Assembly: GCF_000348785.1 (NCBI RefSeq)
Contig: NC_020520.1
Location: forward strand, 1,364,001 to 1,428,000
Length of the DNA stretch: 64,000 nt
Reading direction: 5' to 3'
Origin: Ilumatobacter coccineus YM16-304
GTDB taxonomy: Bacteria > Actinomycetota > Acidimicrobiia > Acidimicrobiales > Ilumatobacteraceae
In this document: positions 37,322 to 48,000 of the stretch, one piece after another
How positions within the stretch are numbered: position 1 is the stretch's first letter
How the letters are laid out: each line of letters starts with the position of its first letter
Made by a program: the position numbers and the translations under genes
Notes under the pieces: model-generated
The model's input: only the letters and a program-made list of their open reading frames with translations
Databases searched by the model: none
Told to the model about the DNA's origin: nothing

Positions 37322-38884
37322 ATGGCACGCATTCTCGTCACGGAAGAAATCGCAGAAGGCGGCCTCGACCGCCTCCGAGCGATCGGTCACGACGTCGACG
37401 TCCAGGTCGGGCTGTCGCCTGACGAGCTGGTCTCGACCATTCCCGGTGCCTCGGCGCTGATCATTCGCTCGGCGACCCAGGTCACCGACGAGGTGCTCGC
37501 CGCCGCAACCGACCTGATGGTCGTCGGTCGCGCCGGTATCGGGCTCGACAACGTCGACGTCCCGTCGGCGACCGCTCGCGGCGTCATGGTGGTCAACGCC
37601 CCGCAGTCGAACATCGTGTCGGCTGCCGAACACACGATGGCGCTCCTGCTCGCTTCGGCGCGCAACGTGCCCCAGGCCCACGCCGCACTCGTCGAGGGCC
37701 GCTGGGAGCGCAGCAAGTGGGAAGGCGTCGAACTCGTCGACAAGACGCTCGGCGTCGTCGGCCTCGGCCGCATCGGCAAGCTCGTCGCCGACCGAGCCAA
37801 GGGCTTCGGCATGCGCCTCGTCGCCTACGACCCCTTCGTCTCCGAAGACCGCGCCCGTCAGATGGGCGTCGAGCTGCTCGAACTCGATCAGCTCGTTGCG
37901 GAGTCCGATTTCCTCACCGTGCACCTGCCGAAGACCCCCGAGACGTTGGGCCTCATCAACCGTGACCTGCTCGTCAAGGCCAAGCCGTCGCTGCGCATCA
38001 TCAACGTGGCTCGCGGTGGCATCGTCGACGAGGCCGACCTCGCCGAGTGCCTCAACGACGGCATCGTCGCCGGTGCGGCACTCGACGTGTTCTCGACCGA
38101 GCCGATGACCGAGTCGCCGCTCTTCTCGATCCCGTCCGTGGTGGTCACCCCGCACCTCGGTGCCAGCACCCGTGAAGCACAGGACAAGGCCGGCGACACG
38201 ATCGCCACGATGGTCGAGCTGGCGCTCGCCGGAGACTTCGTGCCGTTCGCGGTCAACGTCAACGCCGCCGAGGCCAACGAGACCATCCGGCCGTACCTGC
38301 CGCTCGCCGAGCGTCTCGGCAGCCTGTTCCAGTCGCTCGTCGGTGCCACCCCCGACGTGCTCGAGGTCTGTGTCGAAGGCGAGATCGCCGGATACGACAC
38401 CCGCATCCTCGAGCTCGCCGTGCTGAAGGGCTACTTCGGCTCGATCACCTCCGACCCGGTCACCTACGTCAACGCTCCGCAGCTGGCGAAGGACCGCGGG
38501 CTCGAAGTGCGTGAGGTCAACTGCGCCACGTCGGCCGACTACGTCAACCTGCTCACGATCCAGGGCGGCGGCCACAAGATCAGCGGCACGCTGAGCGGCC
38601 CGAAGGCCGAGCAGCGCGTCGTCAACATCGACGACGTGCCGTTCGACGTGCCGCCGGTCGACAACATGGTCGTCATCACCAACGACGACCGCCCCGGCGT
38701 CATCGGCACCGTGGGAACGTTGCTCGGTTCGGCCGAGGTCAACATCGCCGACATGGACGTGAGCCGCACCGACGACTCGACGGCCGTGATGCTGATCGCA
38801 CCGACCAAGACGGTGCCGGCCGAGGTGCTCGACGACCTGCGTCAGGCCCCCGGCATCATCAGCGTCATCACGCTCTCGACCTGA
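37322..38884 (+). CDS. serA: D-3-phosphoglycerate dehydrogenase
   Basis: The protein has 520 residues, the long form with an intervening domain and C-terminal ACT domain, as in Mycobacterium. The NAD motif GLGRIGKLVADRAKGFGM, the NVARGGIVDEADL catalytic segment and a PHLGAST motif holding the active-site His are present. The ACT domain (about 450-520, MVVITNDDRPGVIGTVG) is the usual site of serine feedback inhibition. It catalyses the first step of serine synthesis. Its last 17 bp overlap the end of convergent pyrF. Confidence 0.96.
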   Translation: MARILVTEEIAEGGLDRLRAIGHDVDVQVGLSPDELVSTIPGASALIIRSATQVTDEVLAAATDLMVVGRAGIGLDNVDVPSATARGVMVVNAPQSNIVSAAEHTMALLLASARNVPQAHAALVEGRWERSKWEGVELVDKTLGVVGLGRIGKLVADRAKGFGMRLVAYDPFVSEDRARQMGVELLELDQLVAESDFLTVHLPKTPETLGLINRDLLVKAKPSLRIINVARGGIVDEADLAECLNDGIVAGAALDVFSTEPMTESPLFSIPSVVVTPHLGASTREAQDKAGDTIATMVELALAGDFVPFAVNVNAAEANETIRPYLPLAERLGSLFQSLVGATPDVLEVCVEGEIAGYDTRILELAVLKGYFGSITSDPVTYVNAPQLAKDRGLEVREVNCATSADYVNLLTIQGGGHKISGTLSGPKAEQRVVNIDDVPFDVPPVDNMVVITNDDRPGVIGTVGTLLGSAEVNIADMDVSRTDDSTAVMLIAPTKTVPAEVLDDLRQAPGIISVITLST

Positions 38885-39704
38885 GGCTGGCGGCGGTCTT
38901 CTCGGCTTCGGCGCGGGCCGCTTCGGCGAAGTCGTCGCCCGCGCTGGCGTAGAGGATCGCTCGCGACGAGCTCACGATCAGGCCGCGTCCCGCAGCGGAC
39001 GCCCCGTGTTCCATCACGGTGGCGGCGTCGCCCCCCTGCGCGCCGACACCGGGGACGAGCAGCGGGAGATCGCCGACGATCGTGCGCACGTCGGCGAGTT
39101 CGGTCGGATACGTCGCGCCCACCACGAGCCCACACTCGCCGAGCTGCGACCACTGGTCGGCGACGCGTTCGGCGACGTGCACGTACAGCGGCTTGCCGCC
39201 GTGCTCGGCCGACGACACGATCGACTGGAAGTCGTCGCCACCCGGGTTGCTGGTACGGCAGAGCAGGATGATGCCCGACCCGTCGCTGTTGTTCTTCTCG
39301 GAGAAGAACGGTTCGATCGAGTCGGTGCCGAGGTACGGGTTGACCGTGACGGCGTGCGCTCCGTATCGGCCGAACGCCTCGTGCGCATAGTGATCGGCGG
39401 TGGAACCGATGTCGCCGCGTTTCGCGTCGAGGATCAGCGTGACATCGGGGTGGTTCTCGCGGATGTACGTGCAGATGTTCTCGAGCGCCTGCTCACCACG
39501 CTGGCTGGCGAAGTAGGCGATCTGCGGTTTGAATGCGCAGGCGATGTCGGCGGTGGCGTCGATGATCGCCCGGCAGAAGCGCTCGGTCGCATCGGGAGCA
39601 CCGTCGAACACCGATGGATAGCGGGCCGGGTCGGGGTCGAGACCGACGCAGAGCATCGATCCGGCAGCGGTCCAGGAACGTTCGAGTTGCGCATGGAATC
39701 CCAC
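38868..39704 (-). CDS. pyrF: Orotidine 5'-phosphate decarboxylase (subfamily 2)
   Basis: The protein has 278 residues from GTG 39704, typical of the longer subfamily 2. The catalytic D-x-K-x-x-D motif appears as LDAKRGDIGSTADHYA. It begins LCVGLDPDPARYP and ends near VSSSRAILYASAG, where the phosphate-binding region lies. It performs the last step of UMP synthesis. A TAGGTT hexamer ends 7 nt before the GTG, which argues for this start. The 3' ends of pyrF and serA overlap by 17 bp. Confidence 0.95.
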   Translation of the reverse strand: MGFHAQLERSWTAAGSMLCVGLDPDPARYPSVFDGAPDATERFCRAIIDATADIACAFKPQIAYFASQRGEQALENICTYIRENHPDVTLILDAKRGDIGSTADHYAHEAFGRYGAHAVTVNPYLGTDSIEPFFSEKNNSDGSGIILLCRTSNPGGDDFQSIVSSAEHGGKPLYVHVAERVADQWSQLGECGLVVGATYPTELADVRTIVGDLPLLVPGVGAQGGDAATVMEHGASAAGRGLIVSSSRAILYASAGDDFAEAARAEAEKTAASLRSRA

Positions 39705-39711
39705 GCCGCCG

Positions 39712-39717
39712 AACCTA
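39712..39717 (-). promoter_or_regulatory. -10 hexamer of pyrF
   Basis: On the minus strand TAGGTT ends exactly 7 nt before the GTG at 39704, overlapping the stop region of the upstream lipoprotein gene. The spacing fits a leaderless mRNA. Confidence 0.5.
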
Positions 39718-42378
39718 CCGGTCGCCGAGCAGGTCGAGCAGATACTGGCGAGGCGTCGTGAGCAGTTCGGAGGCGGCGCAGGCGTCGGCGTCGGCGGGCG
39801 CAGCGCCGTCGGCCCACACGACCAGTGGCCGGTCGCTGTGGCCGAGGTCGACTCGCGCCAACGGATCGGTGGTGACACTCACGCCACGCACGTCGTCCGG
39901 ACAGCTCAGTTCGACGATGCGGACCGCATGGGCCAGCACGTCGCGCGGGATCGGTCGGTCGAGCAGCGACGCCGGCACGTGGCGGATACCGGGGTCGAGC
40001 GAGCGGGCTTGCTTCACCACGAGCCGCGTCGGCTCGACGGTGCCGTCGAGGCGCGCCGGCCAGCCGGCGTCCATCGTCCGGAACTCGAAGTCGAGGGTGA
40101 TCGAGCTGCTCCGCTGCTCGACGGTGAGCGCCTCGTTGGCCCGTGCGAGCCAGGTCGTGGCGACGTCGAGCAACTGATCGAACAGCTCGGTGAGCGCTTT
40201 GTCGTCGAGCACTTCGTCGGAGTCGGCGATCGACGACGTGGCGACGCGCTCGATGGCGAGGTCGCCGCCGGCGGTCTGTCGGACCACGCGGACGATCTCG
40301 GGCGACGCGTCGTCGTCGACCGTCGCGTTGGTCACGCTCACCGCGCCGGCCTGGACGTTGACCTCCATCACCGCAGCGGTGCCCGGCTCGGGGCGGATCG
40401 TGAGCGTCGCGACGCCGTTGTTCAGTTCGAGTTCGTCGTCGAAGCGAGGGTGGACCAACACGGCCATCGCCCCGCTGGCGTGGTCGACGTTCTCGCGGCG
40501 ACGCTCCTCGAAGGCGATCGAGCTCCAGTACGAACTCCAGGTGCGCAGGATCGCTCGTTCGATGGTGCGATGGTGGTCGTCGCTGTCGGCGAGCAGTTCG
40601 GGGTCGACGAAGCCGGTGTTCGAGTCGTAGAGGCCCGCACCGTTGAATCCCTCGATGTCTTCGACGCTGCTCGAAGATCGAAAGCGCAGCCCCTGGGTCG
40701 GGGAGAGGTCGGCGAAGCCGGCCCGGATCTCGGCGGTCAGCAGCGACAGCGTGGTCGGGTCGATCGGGCGGCTTCGAACGAGCCGGACCAAGCCGTCGCC
40801 GGCCAACACGTCCCCGAGCGGTGTGTCGGCGTTGGCGTCGGTGAAGTCGTCGGCGAACGACGCATCGGCATCGGACGGGAAGCGCTCGTCGTACTCGTCG
40901 CGTCCTTCGAGGAGGAGGAACCGGCTGCGCACCGACGAGTCGCCCGCTGCGTGCTGGAGCACGGCGTCGATCTCGTCGGCGAACTGCGCTTCGTGCTCGC
41001 GGTACGAACGAACGGTGATCGCCAGCGCATCGGTGGGCATCGTGACGGTGCCGGGTGTGGCCAACTCGACGAACCCGACCGCCTTTCCGCCGATCAGGGG
41101 GCGGAGCGATCCGAGCGTGGCGGCGTCGAGCGTGGTGTCGATGTCGTCGATGCGTCGCGTGTACGGGGCGGTCGTCAGGTCGACCGCCGGTACCGAGATC
41201 GGAGCGAGGCCCTGAGCGGCCTGCCAGCCGGCGTACTCGTCGTCGGTGAGCGGGATGATCTCGAGGGTGCCGTCGTCGGTCGCGCTGACGAGTACGGGTG
41301 CCCGGACGCGGCCGAGTTGATCGAGGGTCGGGTCGTCGGCGAGCCCGGCGAGGAACGCGTTGGGAATCCCTCGGTTGAGGGCGAGGACGTTGACGTGGGC
41401 GAGTGGGGTCTGCGGTGTGCCGGTGATGAGCCCGTTGCCGGGCGGGAGGTCGTCGGGGGCGACGTCGATCGCGACGATGTCGTCGGGCCCGGCGTCGCCG
41501 AGCGACCATCGGCCGCCGTCGGTCACCACGAGGAGCCGTCCGGCGGCGACGCCTGACGAGTAGACCTGAGTGTCGCCGGGATTCGAGAGCTCGTCGTAGC
41601 CGACGATGCGATCTCGATCGGGGCCGTCGGCGCGTTCGATCGCCGCAGCGGTGATCTCCTGTGGACGCGAACGCGGGACCCATTGGAGCCGTTCGGCGAT
41701 CTCGTCGGGCACCGATGCGCCGATGACGTCGAAGTAGGTCTCCATCTGCTCGAGCGTGACCTCGTCGCTGTACTCGAGTTCGATCACCCAGCGGTCCGTG
41801 CCGGTGTCGGGGTCGGGGGTGCGGATGAGCGCACCGAGACCGATCCGGCGATCGGCTGACGCGTCGAGCGCGCTGGCGTAGAAGGCGGGGGAGTAGAGGC
41901 GATCGAGCGTGGTGAACCGGAGGTCGAGTGGGAGCCGGTCGCGGTGTTCGTCGGCCCACGCGTAGAGCTCGGCGACGGAGTCGAACGACAGGCCGTCGAC
42001 GGGCGCGGTGTCGAAGCCGCGGACGGTCAGGCCGTTGACGAGCTGGAACCAGTACCACTCGTCGTGGAGGGTGTAGAAGCCGCTGTCGAGCCAGACGATC
42101 CCGGGGTCGGTGCTGAACTCGGTGATCGAGAACTTCACGACCGACTGGTCGCCGAGGCCGTCACGGGCGAGCGCGTCGTAGTCGGCGACGGTACGAAGCC
42201 GGTCGGCGGTGCGCGAGGCGGGGTCGACGAGCGGCGCACCGTCGGGCACGGTCGTCGGTGCGGTGGTCGTGCTCGGAGCGAGCGACGTGGTCGTCGACGG
42301 GGCGGTCGACTCGCCAGACCCGGTGCACGCCGCGGCGAGCAGCGCCAGGCCCACGACGATCGAGATGACACGCTTCAT
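39715..42378 (-). CDS. Secreted lipoprotein with phosphohistidine-swivel and PEP-synthase/dikinase-like ATP-binding domains
   Basis: The protein has 887 residues. The lipoprotein signal ends LLAAAC with Cys 18, followed by a Ser/Thr/Pro linker. A phosphohistidine swivel-like domain lies around 300-345 (GLITGTPQTPLAHVNVLALNRGIPN, candidate His 328). The dikinase-type ATP-binding domain begins LIGGKAVGF (428-436) and includes FRSSSSVED (about 566-574) and FNGAGLYDS. This order, swivel then ATP domain, matches glucan water dikinases rather than PEP synthase, and no PEP/pyruvate TIM barrel is present. Placement outside the membrane, where ATP is scarce, is unexpected; it may bind rather than transfer. 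Confidence 0.8.
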   Translation of the reverse strand: MKRVISIVVGLALLAAACTGSGESTAPSTTTSLAPSTTTAPTTVPDGAPLVDPASRTADRLRTVADYDALARDGLGDQSVVKFSITEFSTDPGIVWLDSGFYTLHDEWYWFQLVNGLTVRGFDTAPVDGLSFDSVAELYAWADEHRDRLPLDLRFTTLDRLYSPAFYASALDASADRRIGLGALIRTPDPDTGTDRWVIELEYSDEVTLEQMETYFDVIGASVPDEIAERLQWVPRSRPQEITAAAIERADGPDRDRIVGYDELSNPGDTQVYSSGVAAGRLLVVTDGGRWSLGDAGPDDIVAIDVAPDDLPPGNGLITGTPQTPLAHVNVLALNRGIPNAFLAGLADDPTLDQLGRVRAPVLVSATDDGTLEIIPLTDDEYAGWQAAQGLAPISVPAVDLTTAPYTRRIDDIDTTLDAATLGSLRPLIGGKAVGFVELATPGTVTMPTDALAITVRSYREHEAQFADEIDAVLQHAAGDSSVRSRFLLLEGRDEYDERFPSDADASFADDFTDANADTPLGDVLAGDGLVRLVRSRPIDPTTLSLLTAEIRAGFADLSPTQGLRFRSSSSVEDIEGFNGAGLYDSNTGFVDPELLADSDDHHRTIERAILRTWSSYWSSIAFEERRRENVDHASGAMAVLVHPRFDDELELNNGVATLTIRPEPGTAAVMEVNVQAGAVSVTNATVDDDASPEIVRVVRQTAGGDLAIERVATSSIADSDEVLDDKALTELFDQLLDVATTWLARANEALTVEQRSSSITLDFEFRTMDAGWPARLDGTVEPTRLVVKQARSLDPGIRHVPASLLDRPIPRDVLAHAVRIVELSCPDDVRGVSVTTDPLARVDLGHSDRPLVVWADGAAPADADACAASELLTTPRQYLLDLLGDR

Positions 42379-42424
42379 GTCGGTTCAGACGTTCGAACCG
42401 GGCGCCGGGTTCCCCGGCAGGTGC

Positions 42425-42613
42425 TCAGGTGACCGTGATCGCGGCGGTCGGACACATGTCGGCCGCCTCGTTGACCTTGTCGGCCAACTCGGCACCCGGC
42501 TCCTCCTGGAGCACGTAGAGGTAGCCGTCACTGCGGACCTCGAAGACCTCGGGGCAGACCTGCATGCAGGCGCCGGTGGATGCGCAGAGATCGAAGTCGA
42601 CAGAGACCTTCAT
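42425..42613 (-). CDS. Small ferredoxin
   Basis: The protein has 62 residues. Cysteines lie in LCASTGACMQVCPEVF and later in MCPTAAI, the pattern of short [3Fe-4S] or [4Fe-4S] ferredoxins that serve cytochromes P450 and other oxygenases in actinobacteria. An extra Cys is present in the first group, so the cluster type is uncertain. A GGGGGA ribosome binding site precedes ATG 42613. No P450 is in the window. Confidence 0.88.
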   Translation of the reverse strand: MKVSVDFDLCASTGACMQVCPEVFEVRSDGYLYVLQEEPGAELADKVNEAADMCPTAAITVT

Positions 42614-42653
42614 GATGTTTCCCCCAAGAGGCTGGTGATCGGTGACGGTGTGT

Positions 42654-43016
42654 TCAGTTCTTGGCCTGACGGTAGCCGTCGGCGGTGGCCGCCTCGGCAT
42701 CGGTGTAGCAACGCTCCGGCTTGGTGCGGTCGTAGAAGCGGCCGCCGGGTACGTGGAAGATGCCGGACTTGTCGTTGGCCTTGATCGGATGCGAGATCGG
42801 ACACGATCCGTCGTCGAGCGCGTCGACCCAACCCGTGGGTGCCGGTGCGTCAGCCGTGGGGCTGGCCGGCGTCACCGGCGCGAGTGGCGGCCACTCGGGC
42901 GGGTCGAGCGCATCGACGTCGCGCTGGTCGCGCCACCACGAGTACGCCGCACCGCCCGCTGCGGCGATCAGCACGACCCAGAGCGAGCGGCGGACCATCG
43001 CAACGAGCAGCGTCAT
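42654..43016 (-). CDS. Small membrane protein with a C-terminal 'sunset'-type domain
   Basis: The protein has 120 residues. One N-terminal membrane helix (about 8-24) is followed by a Pro/Ala linker and a C-terminal ~45-residue motif: S-C-P-I-S-H-P-I-K-A-N, then GIFHVPGG, Y, and PERCYTDAEAATADGYR. This pattern, with two cysteines and the SHP-KAN-SGI-H-PGG core, occurs at the ends of many actinobacterial membrane or secreted proteins and is called the sunset domain in some databases. Its function is unknown. It lies 9 bp after leuA on the same strand. Confidence 0.7.
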   Translation of the reverse strand: MTLLVAMVRRSLWVVLIAAAGGAAYSWWRDQRDVDALDPPEWPPLAPVTPASPTADAPAPTGWVDALDDGSCPISHPIKANDKSGIFHVPGGRFYDRTKPERCYTDAEAATADGYRQAKN

Positions 43017-43025
43017 GTGTGCAGG

Positions 43026-44879
<1,854 letters not shown>

Positions 44880-44880
<1 letters not shown>

Positions 44881-44918
44881 TACATAAGGAGAAGCAGCGT
44901 CGGTGCGAGATCGATCAC
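44880..44918 (-). CDS. leuA leader peptide (12 residues, four consecutive Leu)
   Basis: GTG 44918 opens a 13-codon frame ending in TAG (44882-44880): M-I-D-L-A-P-T-L-L-L-L-M. The four consecutive leucine codons (CTG CTT CTC CTT) end two codons before the stop, directly upstream of the leader hairpin. CTT is a codon rarely used in this GC-rich DNA. A TACCCT hexamer 7 nt before the GTG implies a leaderless start. This is the classic arrangement for sensing charged tRNA-Leu by ribosome stalling. Confidence 0.8.
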
Positions 44919-44925
44919 GAGCTCC

Positions 44926-44931
44926 AGGGTA
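44926..44931 (-). promoter_or_regulatory. -10 hexamer of the leuA leader transcript
   Basis: On the minus strand TACCCT ends 7 nt before the leader-peptide GTG. No good -35 sequence is evident. Transcription would begin at or beside the GTG. Confidence 0.55.
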
Positions 44932-45044
44932 GCACCAGGTTCGGTTTCCGCCGCGACCTTTCATGTCACCGGAGCGTCATGTCTGGGTGAAGGAACGCAG
45001 AATGACGACGGATCGGGTCACGGAGCGTGGAATACTCGTCACTG

Positions 45045-48000
45045 ATGATGTCTGAACGTCGCGCCCGTCATCGTCTCGGCCGGGTGGCCGGGGCGTTCCT
45101 GCTCACGTTGACGATGCTGCAGGTGGGGGTCGATGGCGGGTTCAGAGGAAGTGACGCCGACGCGGCGTTGATCCAGAGCTTCACCCCGCCGGCGTACACG
45201 ACCAACACGACGGGTGCGATCGACATCATCGGCAACGGGCTGATGACCTGTGGCACCAGCACCAACTGCATCAACACCCTCAACGGTACGCGCAACAGCG
45301 GCAACGGATCGTTCACCATGATCGACCTCGACGCCGACGACGGTGTGCTCACCGCAGCGCAGTCCGGACAGACCACGAACTCGTCGATGGCCGTCTACGC
45401 GCCCCCGGCCGGCAGCACCGTGCTCTACGCCAGTCTCCACTGGAGTGCGAACTCCAACAGTTCGGCGCGCAACCGGCTCAGTCTGTTGCCACCCGGTGCG
45501 ACGAATTATCAGACGATCACGGGCACCGTGGCCAACCTCGGCAGCCTGTACCAGACCTCGGCCGACATCACCTCGATCGTGCAAGCGGCCGGACCGGGCG
45601 ACTACTGGGCCGGCAACATCCAGCGAACGCAGGGCGGTGGACAGTACGCCGGCTGGTCGATGGTCGTCGTCTACGAGAACGGTGGGTTGCCGGTGCGCAA
45701 CCTCACCGTGTTCGACGGCTTCGGGCGTGTCACCAGTCAGACCAACGACAACGTGCTCGACGTGCCGATCAGCGGGTTCCTCACGCCGCCGCTCGGTGCC
45801 GTCAACGCCGAGATCGGCATCGTCGCGTACGAAGGCGACCGCAACATCACCGGCGACCAGGTGCTCATCGACACCAACCCCGGCCCGGTCACCACGTTCG
45901 CCAACCTGACCGACGCGTCGAACCCGACGACGAACTTCGGCAACGGCACCATCACCGATGCCGGCATTCCCACCGCCACCGGCCTCCCGGTCGACGTCAA
46001 CAACCTCAACGTCGACATCGACGAGTTCGCCACGGTCAACACCCTCGCGAATTCGCAGACCGACACGACCATCCGCTTCCAGACGGTCGGCGACTGGTGG
46101 TACCCCGGTGTGCTCACCACCGCGATCGACCTGTTCGTCCCACAGTTCCCCGAGGTCAACAAGACGGTCGTCGACCTCAACGGCGGCGACGCGGTGCCGG
46201 GCGACGTGCTCGAGTACGACGTCGTGTTCGAGAACACCGGCAACGACTTCGCCGACAACAGCGTCGTCAGCGATGTCATACCGGCCGGCACCACCTACGT
46301 GCCCGGCTCGATCCAGATCGGTGGCGTGGCCAAGTCCGACACGCCGGGCAACGACGAAGCCGAGTTCACCGGCTCCGAGGTCGTCGCCCGCGTCGGAACC
46401 GGCGCCACTCCGCTCTTCGGTGGAACGATCGCTCCGGGCGACTCGGTCGAGGTCTCGTTCCAGGTCACGATCGACGACGCCGCATCGGGGACCACGATCG
46501 AGAACGTGGCGACGCTCGACTATCGGGCTCGCACGATCGGGCAGGACTTCCAGTTCGACAGCAACCAGGTCGACACGCCGGTGCCGCCGCGGGCGCGGCT
46601 CAGCGTGACGAAGTCGGGGTCACCCGACCCCGTCGTCGCCGGTGAGAACGTCACCTGGACGATCGAGGTGGCCAACGCGGGCCCGAACACGGCCACCGGC
46701 GTCACCCTCGACGACGTGCTCGTCGGGAACACGTTCGTCTCGGTCAGCGGCGCGACCTGCGCCGGGGCGAGCGCAGGCGACACCACGCTCGGTTGCACAC
46801 TCGCCGACATCCCGGCGGGCTCGAGCAGCACGGTCACGCTCGTGGCTGCGACCGACCCGGCGCTCGCTCCCGGTTCGAGCGCGTCCGACACCGTCACGGT
46901 CGACGCCGCGCAGGACGACGACGATCTCAGCGACAACTCGGCGTCGGCACAGGTCGCCATCGACACCGAAGCCGACCTCACGATCGTCAAGGCCGACGTC
47001 GCCGACCCGGTCGCAGCTGGTGCAACCGTCGACTACACGTTGACGGTCACGAACGCCGGCCCGTCCGATGCCGCCGACGTCGTGATCTCCGACCAGACCG
47101 ACGGCCAGTTCGCGGTCACCTCGGTGTCGTTGGCCGGGGGCGTTGCCGGCACCTGCTCGGTCGCCACGCGATCGTGTGCACTCGACGACCCGCTCGCTCC
47201 CGGCGACTCGGTCACGATGAACGTGTCGGCCACCGTCGACGGTGACGCCTCCGCCACGATCGAGAACCGCGGCACGGTCACCTCGTCGACCACCGACCCG
47301 ACCCCCGGCGACAACACCGACCTCGAAACGACCACCGTCACCCCGGTCGCCGACGTCTCGGTGGTCAAGACGACCGTCGACGCGCCGGTCGTCGCCGGTG
47401 AACAGGTGACCTACAGCATCGTCGTGTCGAACGCCGGGCCGTCGGCAGCCGCAAACGTCACGTTGTCCGACCCGCTCCCGGCCGGCCTCAGCTTCGTCAG
47501 TGCCGCCACCACCCAGGGGGCGTGTCCCGGTACCGGGCCGGTCACCTGCAACTTCGGGTCGATCGGCGCCGGCGGCTCCGTCACGGTGACCGTCGTCGCC
47601 GACGTGGCCGACACCGCGACCGGTGCAGCACTCGCCAACACCGCAACGGTTGCGAGCCCGACCGACACGACGCCTGGCAACAACGAGAGCACCGCCAACG
47701 ACACCGTGCTCAACTCGGCCGACCTCCGCCTCAACAAGGAGATCGACGAGTCGACGCTGGCGGCAGGCGCGGCGTACACGTACACGCTCACGACCATCAA
47801 CGACGGCCCGTCCGAGACCAGCGGCACGGTCACCGTCACCGACACGATCCCGGTGGTCCTCGGCACACCGACTGCAGCAGCAGGCAGCGGTTGGACGTGC
47901 AACATCTCCGGGCAGGACGTCACCTGCACCCGCACCACGCCGATCCCGGTCGGCGGGACCGCGCCGCTCACGATCTCCGGTACAGCGCCGGCCGGCTCGC

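Noticed and set aside
39838-41556. A 572-residue plus-strand frame opposite the dikinase-like lipoprotein
   Set aside because: Arg/Val/Gly-rich antisense shadow; the minus-strand frame has a signal peptide and conserved motifs.
45027-45044. GTG 45027 as start of the giant surface gene
   Set aside because: It adds six residues before the signal peptide's basic region and has no well-spaced ribosome binding site; ATG 45045 fits better, though GTG is not excluded.
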